Under the pieces are notes generated by a model, which worked only from the letters and a program-made list of their open reading frames with translations, was not told the DNA's origin and made no database searches. Made by a program: the position numbers and the translations under genes. Shown one piece after another: positions 1 through 8,103 of a DNA stretch of 64,000 bases (positions are counted from its first letter, which is position 1; every line of letters starts with the position of its first letter). This DNA is from Brevundimonas sp. (lineage in GTDB: Bacteria; Pseudomonadota; Alphaproteobacteria; Caulobacterales; Caulobacteraceae). The stretch lies in assembly GCF_030682035.1 (NCBI RefSeq), contig NZ_JAUXQZ010000025.1, positions 1 to 64,000 of the forward strand, given 5' to 3'.

Positions 1-225
1 ATCCTGGTCGTCGGTCACGCCGACACCTCCGGCTCGGCGGACTACAACATCGGCCTGTCGAACCGCCGCGCGCGGACCGTGGCTGATGCTCTGGTCGCCC
101 AGGGCGTCAACGGCGGCGTGATCTCGCTGGACGGCAAGGGCGAAACCGCCCTGGCCCGCCCGACCGCAGACGGCGTGCGCGAGCCGCTCAACCGTCGCGC
201 CACCATCGGCATCAACTTCCGCTAA
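1..225 (+). CDS. OmpA-family outer membrane protein, C-terminal end (5' truncated by window)
   Basis: Only the last 74 codons lie in the window, open from base 1 to a TAA at 223-225. The fragment is the end of an OmpA-like peptidoglycan-binding domain: GHADTSG is followed by NIGLSNRRARTVADAL, the family pattern N-x2-LS-x2-RA-x2-V that contacts diaminopimelate, and the chain closes with NRRATIGINFR. Proteins of this family anchor the outer membrane to the cell wall. Whether the missing N-terminal part is a beta-barrel or a lipoprotein cannot be seen. A strong terminator follows directly, so it is separate from the polysaccharide genes downstream. Confidence 0.9.
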   Translation: MLVVGHADTSGSADYNIGLSNRRARTVADALVAQGVNGGVISLDGKGETALARPTADGVREPLNRRATIGINFR

Positions 226-256
226 ACCCGGAAGGCCGAAGGCCCGCAACACAGAG

Positions 257-288
257 CCGCCGCCTTCCGAAAGGGAGGCGGCGGTTTT
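257..288 (+). terminator. Rho-independent terminator after the OmpA-type gene
   Basis: A 12-bp GC-rich stem (257-268 with 273-284, one T-G wobble) is closed by a GAAA tetraloop and followed by four T residues. It lies 32 bases after the OmpA-type stop codon and is the cleanest intrinsic terminator in the window. Confidence 0.9.
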
Positions 289-384
289 GCCTTGGGGGAG
301 AGGCTCGTTCGCCGCTGGCGAGTGTTCCTTGCCGACCTGCCGTTTGCTAGAGGTCTGGCGGCGGCGTCCGTCCCGGAGGAAGTA

Positions 385-1296
385 TTGAGCAGGATCCCGA
401 TCCTCGTCACGGGCGGCGGCGGTATGCTCGGCTCAGCCATCGCCGAAATCGCGGCGGCCAGTCCTCATTTCGTCCCTCACGCCCTTTCGCGTCAGGACCT
501 TGATGTTCGCGATGAGGCGGCGGTGATGAAGCTCGCCGATCTCGTCGGCGGCGGGTGGATCGTTCACTGCGCCGCCATGGTGGATGTAAAGCGCTGCGCC
601 GCCGACCCCGCGGCGGCGCGAGCCGTCATTGTCGATGGGACCCGGAACATCGCGGCCCTTGCGCGGACCTCGGGCGCCCGACTGTTGTTTCCCCAGTCGT
701 TCCTGATCTATGGCAGCGGCGACGGACTGATTGATGAGGCCGCTCCACCCGATCCGCTGTCGCTTTACGGGGCCCTGAAGGCGGAAGCCGAGACCGTCGT
801 TCTCGGGACCCTCGAGGACCCGCTGGTGATCCGCATGGCGGGGTTCTTCGGAGGCGGCCCGCTCGACAAGAATTTCGTGGGACGGATCATTCCTGCCATG
901 CACCGGGCGATGTCGAAAGGCGACGCCGTCTTTCCCGTCGGTGATCGCGTCTGGCAGCCGACCTGGACAAGGGATCTGGCGGAGAACACCCTGCACCTGA
1001 TGCGCCTGAACGCCGACGGCTGTTATCAAATGGCCTCGCATGGGGAGGCGGCCTTTCACGAAGTGGCGGCCGAAATCGCCGCGGCTCTGGGTTGGGATGG
1101 GCGGCTTCGTGTGGAACCTGTCGCGGCCGCCCTCGTGGCGCACGAGGAGACCGGCCCTGAAAGGCGACCTGACAGGGCCGTCATGGCGTGCGAACGTCTG
1201 CGTCGAGAAGGCCGCGACCTGCAACGCGACTGGCGTGCGACCCTCAACGCCTATCTGACCCATCCCCATTTCGACCAGTATCGCCCCGGAGTCTGA
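385..1296 (+). CDS. RmlD/NAD-dependent epimerase-like sugar-nucleotide reductase
   Basis: This 303-residue short-chain (extended SDR) enzyme opens with a Rossmann motif, GGGGMLG (residues about 9-15). It has the catalytic Y-x3-K as YGALK (about 128-132) after an SFLIYGS strand. Layout and length match dTDP-4-dehydrorhamnose reductase (RmlD) and related 4-ketosugar reductases, so it probably reduces or epimerises a nucleotide sugar in the cytoplasm. The start is taken as TTG 385 because GGAGGA lies just upstream (375-380) and the Rossmann strand begins right after it; a longer frame back to 292 would add a non-conserved tail. It is the first gene of the plus-strand operon, and its TGA overlaps the next ATG. 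The exact substrate is unknown; the CDP-sugar made by the facing operon is a reasonable guess. Confidence 0.8.
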   Translation: MSRIPILVTGGGGMLGSAIAEIAAASPHFVPHALSRQDLDVRDEAAVMKLADLVGGGWIVHCAAMVDVKRCAADPAAARAVIVDGTRNIAALARTSGARLLFPQSFLIYGSGDGLIDEAAPPDPLSLYGALKAEAETVVLGTLEDPLVIRMAGFFGGGPLDKNFVGRIIPAMHRAMSKGDAVFPVGDRVWQPTWTRDLAENTLHLMRLNADGCYQMASHGEAAFHEVAAEIAAALGWDGRLRVEPVAAALVAHEETGPERRPDRAVMACERLRREGRDLQRDWRATLNAYLTHPHFDQYRPGV

Positions 1297-2333
1297 TGTC
1301 CCCCCTCCTGACCCCGCTTGCCTCTCCGTTTTTCGAGGCCCGAAACCGCACGGTCATGTCCGCCATGACGCGCGGTTTCGCGGATCACGATCACTGCGCC
1401 ACGCCGGAGATCGCCGACTACTACCGTCGCCGGGCCGAAGGCGGCGTGGGACTGATATTGACCGAGGGCGTGGTCATTCACCCGACCGCCGACGGCTACA
1501 AGGACGTTCCGCGGATCGCCACCGCGCAACAGGCGGACAGTTGGCGTCCCGTCGTGGAGGCGGTTCACGAGGCCGGCGCGAAGATCGCCTGCCAGCTGTG
1601 GCACTGTGGACGAATTTCCCATTCCGATTTCACGGATGGACATGTGCCCGTCAGCTCAACCGCGCGCGCCGCGGAAGGCGTCAATCGCCAGAACGACAAA
1701 CCCTATGGCGTCCCCCGGGCGCTCACCGCCGATGAGATGCCGGAGGTCTACGGCCATTTCGTTGATGCCGCGCAGCGGGCGCTGTCCGTCGGTTTCGACG
1801 CGGTGGAGCTGCATCTCGGCCACGGCTATCTGGCGGACCAGTTTCTGGATTCGCGGGTCAACGACCGGACGGACCGCTACGGCGGCTCGGTCGAAAACCG
1901 CTGCCGGTTCGTACTGGAACTGCTGGATCGGGTGTTCGCCGAGGTCGAGCCGAGCCGGGTTATGGCGCGAATTTCCCCATCCCGATGGATGGGCGGCCCC
2001 TACGACTGGCCGGACCTTGACGAGATGCTGGCCTACCTGATCCCCGAGATGTGGGGCCGGGGTCTCAGAATCCTGGATATCAGCTGCGCCCAAGCTGACT
2101 ATTTCGCCACCTCGGGCCGTATCGTCCGCTCGGTGCGACCGAGCTGGAACGGTGTCTTGCTGGGCGGCGCGTCACTCAGCCAGAATGACGCGGAAGCAGA
2201 AGTTCGCAGCGGCTGTCTGGATATGGTTACGTGGGGCCGATCGTTCCTGGCCAATGCCGACTTGACCAGCAGGATTGAACATGGCGCGGCCTGGCGGCCC
2301 TTCGAAAACGAGATGCGAAATGTCCTTGCCTGA
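1296..2333 (+). CDS. Old Yellow Enzyme-family NADH:flavin oxidoreductase
   Basis: A 345-residue FMN-dependent TIM-barrel ene-reductase. The active-site pair H-x2-H followed by Tyr is present as HLGHGYL (His about 173 and 176, Tyr about 178), followed by the family signature DQFLDSRVNDRTDRYGGS. An earlier LWHCGR (His about 103) matches the FMN-side loop. Such enzymes reduce C=C bonds next to a carbonyl. ATG 1296 overlaps the preceding stop (TGATG), so it is translationally coupled to the sugar reductase. An ene-reductase inside a polysaccharide operon is unusual and could act on an unsaturated keto-sugar intermediate; that role is inference. It lacks a cysteine cluster, so it is not the 2,4-dienoyl-CoA reductase type. 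Confidence 0.9.
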   Translation: MSPLLTPLASPFFEARNRTVMSAMTRGFADHDHCATPEIADYYRRRAEGGVGLILTEGVVIHPTADGYKDVPRIATAQQADSWRPVVEAVHEAGAKIACQLWHCGRISHSDFTDGHVPVSSTARAAEGVNRQNDKPYGVPRALTADEMPEVYGHFVDAAQRALSVGFDAVELHLGHGYLADQFLDSRVNDRTDRYGGSVENRCRFVLELLDRVFAEVEPSRVMARISPSRWMGGPYDWPDLDEMLAYLIPEMWGRGLRILDISCAQADYFATSGRIVRSVRPSWNGVLLGGASLSQNDAEAEVRSGCLDMVTWGRSFLANADLTSRIEHGAAWRPFENEMRNVLA

Positions 2334-4284
2334 TCGCACCTTTGGCGGATCGAGCGATTCCGTCCCGGCCGCCTGTCCCCGGACGCGGGGGAGAATTTTC
2401 GGTCGCGCCCTGCTGTTCGCGCTTCTGGGCGCCCTGATAGGATTCTCGGCGCCGGCTCAGGCTCAGGACCCCCTGGGCGATATGATGGGCGGAAATCCGC
2501 CAGTCCGGGACACGCAGCCCTCTCCGGATGAGGACTGGAGTGACGGGTTCAGTGAGCCGGTGGAGCCGGAGCCGGTCTACCGGCCTGTGGTGATCGAATC
2601 GGAGCGGACCGTTCGGCCCGCCGACGACCGTCGTGACGCAGATCGCGTCCGGCCCCGTCAAAGGCCTCCCGCCCAGCCGGGAGAATTCGAGCGTTTCGTC
2701 GCCGCCGTGCTGGGGTATCCGCTTCCCCGTTTCGGCTCGACTCTTGTCGGCGACACGCGCGCCTTTGCACCATCGACCAATGCGACGGTACCGCCCGATT
2801 ACCGGATCAACGCCGGGGACACCGTCTCCCTCGGCCTGACCGGCTCGGTCGAAGGCGCGCTGCAACTGACGGTCGACAGCAACGGCCGGATTTTCATTCC
2901 CCGCATCGGCGCGGTGAACGTCGGCGGTGTCCGATACGGGGAGCTGGAAGGCGTGCTGCGCGGGGCGGTGGGGCGCGAGTTCCGCGAGTTCAACGTATCG
3001 GTCTCGGTCGGCGAACTCCGCGGACTGCGCGTCTACGTCACGGGCTTCGTCGCAAGCCCTGGCGCCTACACCGTGTCCAGCCTGTCGACCGTCGTGAACG
3101 CCGTTCTCGCGGCGGGGGGACCCAACGCTTCAGGCAGTTTCCGCAATATTTCGCTCCAGCGGAACGGCCGGACTATGACGACGCTGGACCTCTATGATCT
3201 GCTGCTCAACGGCGACAAGAGCAGCGACGTCGTCCTTCAAAATGAGGACGTAATCTTCATTGGTCCGGTGGGCGATCAGGTCGCCGTCACCGGCAGTGTC
3301 AACAACCGCGGCATCTTTGAAACGGCGCCGGGCGAAAGCCTCGCGGACCTGTTGCGCTACGCGGGCGGACCCAGTTCGGTCGCGGATCGGGATCGCCTGC
3401 TGGTCGCCAATGTCTCGAATATCAACGAATCCGGCTGGGAAAGCCTGACCTGGTCCGACGCCGTGACGACGGCGCCTGAAGCCGGGGGGATTGTCCGTGT
3501 CCTTCCCGCCGTCGGCCTCACACAGCCGCTCGAACGGCAGGCTGTGCTGGTGACCATCGAGGGCGAGGTCGAACGGCCCGGCAACTACTATCTTCGTCCG
3601 GGCTCAACCATGGCCGACCTCCTCACCCAGGCCGGCGCCTTTTCCCCGCGCGCCTACCTCTACGGCACCCGGGTTCTGCGGGATTCGATCCGCGTCCAGC
3701 AGGAAGAGGGCTTTGCGCAGGCCATTTCCAGCCTTGAGCTGTCGCTTGCCGCCGCCCCGATCACCGACCGCCGCTCCCGGCCCGCCTCGGAAGCCCAGGA
3801 AGATCAGGGTTTCGCCCGCGCGATCATCGAGCAGCTCCGGACCCGGCGTCCTGACGGCCGGATCATCCTCGACATCGGCGCTGACGGCGCGGGTTTGCCA
3901 ATGGCGCTGCTGCTGGAGAATAACGACCGGATTTTGATCCCGCCGCGACCCGTCACCGTCGGCGTGTTCGGCGCGGTGTTCCAGCCGGGCTCTTTCGCCG
4001 AAGCCCCCGGAGACCGGATCGGCGACTATCTCGCCAAGGCCGGCGGACCGACGCGGATCGCCGACCAGCCAGGTCTGTTCGTGGTGCGCGCGAACGGATC
4101 GGTCATCTCGCGACAGCAACGCGGTCGCGACAATGTTCTCAACGACTACGCCATGCCGGGAGACATCATCTTCGTACCCGTCCAGACTCGCGGGAACAGC
4201 CTGCTGGATCGCGTCATCGAGGTCGCGACCGCCATCTACCAGGTTTCGCTCGGCGCGGTCGGCCTGAAGGTCCTGACCAAGTGA
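2320..4284 (+). CDS. Polysaccharide export protein with SLBB domains (Wza/OPX-like)
   Basis: A 654-residue secreted protein. It starts with an Arg-rich n-region, a hydrophobic core (ALLFALLGALIGF) and a type I cleavage site after AQA. No lipobox cysteine is seen, unlike E. coli Wza. A Poly_export domain (about residues 155-245, beginning PDYRINAGDTVSLG) is followed by several soluble-ligand-binding beta-grasp (SLBB) repeats up to the C-terminus. Proteins of this class form the periplasmic and outer-membrane channel for capsule or exopolysaccharide. The chosen ATG 2320 overlaps the Old Yellow Enzyme stop; a start at 2281 is also possible and would lengthen the signal peptide. The gene overlaps the chain-length regulator downstream (GTGA), the usual export pair. 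Confidence 0.88.
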   Translation: MSLPDRTFGGSSDSVPAACPRTRGRIFGRALLFALLGALIGFSAPAQAQDPLGDMMGGNPPVRDTQPSPDEDWSDGFSEPVEPEPVYRPVVIESERTVRPADDRRDADRVRPRQRPPAQPGEFERFVAAVLGYPLPRFGSTLVGDTRAFAPSTNATVPPDYRINAGDTVSLGLTGSVEGALQLTVDSNGRIFIPRIGAVNVGGVRYGELEGVLRGAVGREFREFNVSVSVGELRGLRVYVTGFVASPGAYTVSSLSTVVNAVLAAGGPNASGSFRNISLQRNGRTMTTLDLYDLLLNGDKSSDVVLQNEDVIFIGPVGDQVAVTGSVNNRGIFETAPGESLADLLRYAGGPSSVADRDRLLVANVSNINESGWESLTWSDAVTTAPEAGGIVRVLPAVGLTQPLERQAVLVTIEGEVERPGNYYLRPGSTMADLLTQAGAFSPRAYLYGTRVLRDSIRVQQEEGFAQAISSLELSLAAAPITDRRSRPASEAQEDQGFARAIIEQLRTRRPDGRIILDIGADGAGLPMALLLENNDRILIPPRPVTVGVFGAVFQPGSFAEAPGDRIGDYLAKAGGPTRIADQPGLFVVRANGSVISRQQRGRDNVLNDYAMPGDIIFVPVQTRGNSLLDRVIEVATAIYQVSLGAVGLKVLTK

Positions 4285-5384
4285 TCCCCGACTCCTGGAC
4301 GTCCTCCGCGCGGGGGATCGCGCAGAACCGGGCCCTGCGGCGCGCCCTCTATGCCGCGGTGGCGCTGGCGGCCGTGCTTCTGTGTCTGTTCCCCCGCCCC
4401 CATGTCGCGCGGGTGAAAATTCTGCCGCAGGGCAGCAACAGCGGCTCCGGCGCCCTGATCTCCGCCTTGGGCGGGGGCGGCGTACAGAATTTCGCAGCCG
4501 TTCTGGGCGCCCAGAAGACCAACTATCTGATCATCGGCCGGAGCCACGACGTTCAGCAGGACGTCGTGGAACGCCTTGATCTGGTCGATGTCTGGAACAG
4601 CGCCGATCAGTCCGCCGCTGAGCGGAAGCTCGGCAAGATGGTCGATATCCAGTTGCTGACAGGCGGCGTGCTCGAAGTGACCGCGCGGGACACCGACCCT
4701 GCCTTCGCCCAACGCCTCGTCGAAGGTTTCACCGCAGCCATCAAGGCGCGGCTGGCGGGGCTGGGTCTCGAGCTGGTCCAGACCAAACGCGAGATTGTGA
4801 AGGCCCGACTGGCCGAGGCGAACACCGCCCTGGAAACCGCCGAACGCGACCTGAACGCCTTCCGGATTCAGAACAACCTGCCTTCGCCCGAGGCCGAACT
4901 CGGCGCGGCCGTGAGCACGCGCCTCACGCTCGACGCCCAAATTCGCGGCAAGGAAGTCGAGATTGAAACGGCCCGTCAGTTCCAGACCGACAACAGCATA
5001 CGGGTCCGCACGCTGGTCAGCGAGCTCATGGCGCTGCGTCGCCAGCGCGCCGAGGCAGACCAGGCCAGCAACGGTGAAAACGCCCTCGCCCTCTCATCTC
5101 AGACCGCGGAATATGTCCGCCTCTATCGGGAGCAGCAGTTCGCGGAGACCATCGTCCTCGTCTATCGCCGCTTCTTCGAGGAGGTGAGCGTCGAGGCCCT
5201 GTCCGCGGAGAGCAACGTCCAGATCATCGAACGCCCGCACGTCGATCCCGACCGCCACTTCAACCTGTCCGGCATCGCCCTGTTGCTGCTGACCCTGCTG
5301 GCGGCCGCCTTTACCGAGATCTATGCCCCGATGACCGGATTGACCCGCCGCCTGCGGAGGCCGGGCCCACAGGACCCGCGATGA
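4281..5384 (+). CDS. Polysaccharide chain-length determinant (Wzz/PCP-like) inner-membrane protein
   Basis: This 367-residue protein has the PCP architecture: one N-terminal membrane segment (about residues 22-41), a long periplasmic region with a coiled-coil stretch (about 165-270, rich in heptads around KREIVKARLAEANTALETAE), and a C-terminal membrane segment (LSGIALLLLTLLAAAF). These proteins set polymer length and contact the outer-membrane SLBB channel encoded immediately upstream. There is no C-terminal tyrosine kinase domain, so it is a PCP without a fused BY-kinase. The start is GTG 4281, overlapping the upstream TGA as GTGA. The downstream transferase starts on the ATGA of its stop. 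Confidence 0.85.
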   Translation: MIPDSWTSSARGIAQNRALRRALYAAVALAAVLLCLFPRPHVARVKILPQGSNSGSGALISALGGGGVQNFAAVLGAQKTNYLIIGRSHDVQQDVVERLDLVDVWNSADQSAAERKLGKMVDIQLLTGGVLEVTARDTDPAFAQRLVEGFTAAIKARLAGLGLELVQTKREIVKARLAEANTALETAERDLNAFRIQNNLPSPEAELGAAVSTRLTLDAQIRGKEVEIETARQFQTDNSIRVRTLVSELMALRRQRAEADQASNGENALALSSQTAEYVRLYREQQFAETIVLVYRRFFEEVSVEALSAESNVQIIERPHVDPDRHFNLSGIALLLLTLLAAAFTEIYAPMTGLTRRLRRPGPQDPR

Positions 5385-6331
5385 CCCGGTCGGCCGCCGC
5401 AGCGGAGCAGGTCAAGCCCGAGGTCTCGGTCGTCATCCCCTGCTTCAACGAAGAGGACAATGTCGTCGCCATCGCCGGGGCGGTCACGGCTGAGCTGGCG
5501 GCGCTGAAGGCGGCATACGAAATCATCTTCATCGACAACGCCTCGACCGACGACACCGTCGAACGGATCATGGTCCTGTGCGCGGCCGACGCCCGGATCA
5601 AGCTGATCGTCAACAATCGCAACTACGGCCAGATGCGGTCGCCGACCCACGGCATCTATCAGGCAACCGGGCGGGGCGTGATCGCCATGTGCGCCGACTT
5701 CCAGGATCCCCCTGCCTTGATCGGTCGTTTCGTGGCCCGCTGGCGCGAGGGCGCTTCGATCGTCCTGGGCGTGCGCGCCAGCGAGAAGACCTCCGTCGGC
5801 CTGGGCCTCGCGCGCCGGTTCGCCTATCGCTTCCTCGGACAGTTCGCCGACTATCAGGTCATTCCCGGCGCGACAGGGTTCGGCATCTATGACCGGCGCG
5901 TCGTCGACACCCTGGCGCAATGGCGTGAACCGGAACCCTTCTTCCGCGGCATGCTGGTCGAGAGCGGCTTTCCCATCGAGGTCATTCCCTACGATCGGCC
6001 GCTCCGCGCCGCCGGGCGGTCCAAGAACAATTTCGCCACCCTGTTCAGCTTCGCCCTCTCCGGCCTGGCCAGTTCATCCCGGAACCTGCTTCGTCTGCCG
6101 TTCTACGCAGCGGCGGTGATGCTCGGCCTGTCCGGGTTGACGGTCGTCGGCCTCCTCCGGGCCTGGATCACCAGCGCCGGCGTCGGGCTGTGGCTGATCG
6201 CCCTTCTGGTCGAGCTGACCGCTCTCGCGAGCTTCATCTTCCTCGGCCTCATGGGCGAGCAGATCCGGCTCATCGCCGAGCGCGGACGCAACACGCCGCT
6301 CGTCGTCGAAAAGGCGCGGGTCAATTTCTAG
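5381..6331 (+). CDS. GtrB/DPM1-like polyprenyl-phosphate glycosyltransferase (GT2)
   Basis: A 316-residue GT2 enzyme. The N-terminal catalytic domain begins SVVIPCFNEEDN, has the nucleotide-binding strand IIFIDNASTDDT, and has the acidic motif ADFQDPP (about residue 105) typical of ArnC, GtrB and dolichol-phosphate-mannose synthases. Two C-terminal membrane helices (about 240-300) anchor it to the inner membrane. Such enzymes transfer a sugar from a nucleotide donor to undecaprenyl phosphate at the cytoplasmic face. It is followed by a GtrA flippase and a polytopic transferase, which is the classical gtr order and supports this role. The sugar cannot be read from the sequence. Confidence 0.9.
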   Translation: MTRSAAAAEQVKPEVSVVIPCFNEEDNVVAIAGAVTAELAALKAAYEIIFIDNASTDDTVERIMVLCAADARIKLIVNNRNYGQMRSPTHGIYQATGRGVIAMCADFQDPPALIGRFVARWREGASIVLGVRASEKTSVGLGLARRFAYRFLGQFADYQVIPGATGFGIYDRRVVDTLAQWREPEPFFRGMLVESGFPIEVIPYDRPLRAAGRSKNNFATLFSFALSGLASSSRNLLRLPFYAAAVMLGLSGLTVVGLLRAWITSAGVGLWLIALLVELTALASFIFLGLMGEQIRLIAERGRNTPLVVEKARVNF

Positions 6332-6416
6332 AGCCGATCCGTTCCGTCGCGCCGCCGCCGGCTGGCGGACCGGGCTGCGGCGCTTTGATCAGTTCTGGGC
6401 CTATGTCCGCGTCGGC

Positions 6417-6752
6417 GTGCTCAATGCGGCCTTCGGCTACGGCGTCTACGCCCTGCTCCTGTTCGTCGGGGTCAATCTGTTCGCCGCACAGATCATCGCC
6501 CACCTGCTCGGCATGACCTTCAACTACTTCATGTTTCGTCGGCATGTCTTCCGCGACTCCCGCGCCGCCGTGGCCCCCTATATCGCCGCCTACGCCGTCA
6601 ACTACGCCCTGAGCCTGGCCACATTGGCGGGGCTGAATCGGGTGTTGGCCTCCGACTATCTCGCCGGCTTCCTGTCGATCGTGCTCGTCGCCATGGTCAA
6701 TTTCGTCGTGCTGAAATTCCTCGTCTTCCTGCCAAAGTCGGCCGGCCAATGA
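6417..6752 (+). CDS. gtrA: GtrA-family membrane protein (putative lipid-linked sugar flippase)
   Basis: A small, four-helix membrane protein with the GtrA pattern: a first helix ending in YALLLFVGVN, then HLLGMTFNYFMFRRHVFRD, the conserved N-Y-x3-R-x2-F-R motif. GtrA proteins are thought to flip undecaprenyl-phosphate sugars. The start is unsettled. GTG 6417 is the only ATG/GTG/TTG start in this frame after the last upstream stop, yet the homologous reading frame clearly runs on upstream through RFDQFWAYVRVG (from about 6378). Either a rare start such as CTG 6375 is used (125 residues) or the protein is N-terminally short. It ends on the ATGA that starts the next gene. Confidence 0.82.
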   Translation: MLNAAFGYGVYALLLFVGVNLFAAQIIAHLLGMTFNYFMFRRHVFRDSRAAVAPYIAAYAVNYALSLATLAGLNRVLASDYLAGFLSIVLVAMVNFVVLKFLVFLPKSAGQ

Positions 6753-8089
6753 CCGCGACGAGGACGAGCGGCCGCCACTGGAGCTTCGGATTCGAAGTCC
6801 TGCTCGCACTCGTCGTCGTCGGCAGCGTCGTCTGGGCCGTCTGGCGGCTGACCCAGGACGGGCTCCTGCCGCAGCCGTTCTTCTGGGTCGTATCCGACAC
6901 CCTCATGGACTGGCACAACCCCGCATACTGGGCGCACAACTCGGGGGCCTACGAGGTCTGGCGGTCGGTCTATCCGCCGCTGTCGTTTGTCTTCCTCAAG
7001 GTCTTCAGCACCGGCGCCTGCTACGTCAACGACCCCTTCGCGGGCCGCGACTGTGATCGCTGGGGCCAGATTTCACTGGTCGGATTCTACCTGCTGAACG
7101 CAGTCCTTCTGTACCGGCATTTCCGCTCGATCGATCCCCGCACGGCGGTCGTTCGCACCCTCGTCCTCGTCGTCGGCATGCCGATGCTGTTCGGCCTCGA
7201 GCGCGGCAATCTGATCATTCCCTGCTTCACGGCCTTCATCCTCGGCCACAGCCGGCTGTTGAAGTCGGCCCGCGCGCGCTGGCTGGCCCAGGCGTTCGCC
7301 ATCAACTTCAAACCCTATCTGATCCTGACCCTCATTCCCTTCCTGGTCCGCCGGCGCTGGCGCTGGTTTGAGGGGGCCGGGATCGCGACCCTGGCGGTCT
7401 ATCTGGTCACCCTCGTCCTGATCGGCGGCGGCACCCCGATGGAAATCGCCCGGCACACAGGCGAGCTCGCTGCCCTCCAGGTGGGCTCGACATGGTCGGA
7501 CCTGTACTACGCCACCTCCTGGGCGCCGCTCGTGCGGTTCCTGAACTCAGACTTCCCCGTCATGGAATACGTGGGATCGCGGCCAGTCGAAATTCTGATC
7601 CTGAGCCTGCCCTTGCTGACCATGTTCGGACAGATCGGCGTGGCGGTCGCCGTCGGGGCCGCATGGATCAAGCGGGCGGCTGTGCCGATGCAGTGGATGA
7701 ACGGCGCCATCTGCGCCCTGATCCTGAGCAGTTCCCAGCCCAGCGCCTATGCCCAGATATTCATGCTCTTCTTCGTCTTCATGGAGCCGTGGAAGGGGTC
7801 GACCCGGATCATGATGCTGGTCTGCGCCTACGCCCTTAGCCTCGTCGGCGACTACACCCTGTTCGACATTCCCCAGCTGCCGATGGAATCCTGGTTGAGC
7901 GGGCGCGAAGTTCTGCCGTCCGTCGGCGTCGCACTCGGCCAGTTTATTCGTCCGGCACTGGTCCTGCTGATCCAGTTCGGATTTGTCGGGCTGATCCTGC
8001 AGCGGGTGTTGCGGCCTGCGCCGGACTCTGCCGGCCCAATCGAGGAGACCGACGCCTCACAACAGCCGGGACCGCTGACCGCGTCCTGA
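6749..8089 (+). CDS. Polytopic membrane glycosyltransferase (GT-C fold, GT87/DUF2029-like)
   Basis: A 446-residue protein with about ten to twelve hydrophobic segments. The first periplasmic loop contains acidic residues (DTLMDW) and VYPPLSFVF, the Y-P-P hallmark of GT87-type lipid-linked sugar transferases. LERGN (about 150) and FKPYLIL (about 188) match conserved loops of that family. This fold uses polyprenyl-phosphate sugars as donors on the outer face of the inner membrane. It therefore fits as the third partner (GtrC analogue) of the GtrB-like and GtrA genes upstream, decorating a polymer or lipid-linked glycan. Family assignment is by pattern only. It is the last gene of the operon and nearly meets the opposing operon at 8104. 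Confidence 0.68.
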   Translation: MTATRTSGRHWSFGFEVLLALVVVGSVVWAVWRLTQDGLLPQPFFWVVSDTLMDWHNPAYWAHNSGAYEVWRSVYPPLSFVFLKVFSTGACYVNDPFAGRDCDRWGQISLVGFYLLNAVLLYRHFRSIDPRTAVVRTLVLVVGMPMLFGLERGNLIIPCFTAFILGHSRLLKSARARWLAQAFAINFKPYLILTLIPFLVRRRWRWFEGAGIATLAVYLVTLVLIGGGTPMEIARHTGELAALQVGSTWSDLYYATSWAPLVRFLNSDFPVMEYVGSRPVEILILSLPLLTMFGQIGVAVAVGAAWIKRAAVPMQWMNGAICALILSSSQPSAYAQIFMLFFVFMEPWKGSTRIMMLVCAYALSLVGDYTLFDIPQLPMESWLSGREVLPSVGVALGQFIRPALVLLIQFGFVGLILQRVLRPAPDSAGPIEETDASQQPGPLTAS

Positions 8090-8103
8090 CGGCTCGCAGC
8101 CGA

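Noticed and set aside
1296..2333. Old Yellow Enzyme as the missing E3 electron donor of RfbH
   Set aside because: E3 is an iron-sulfur flavoprotein; this protein lacks a ferredoxin-type Cys cluster and has an ene-reductase active site.
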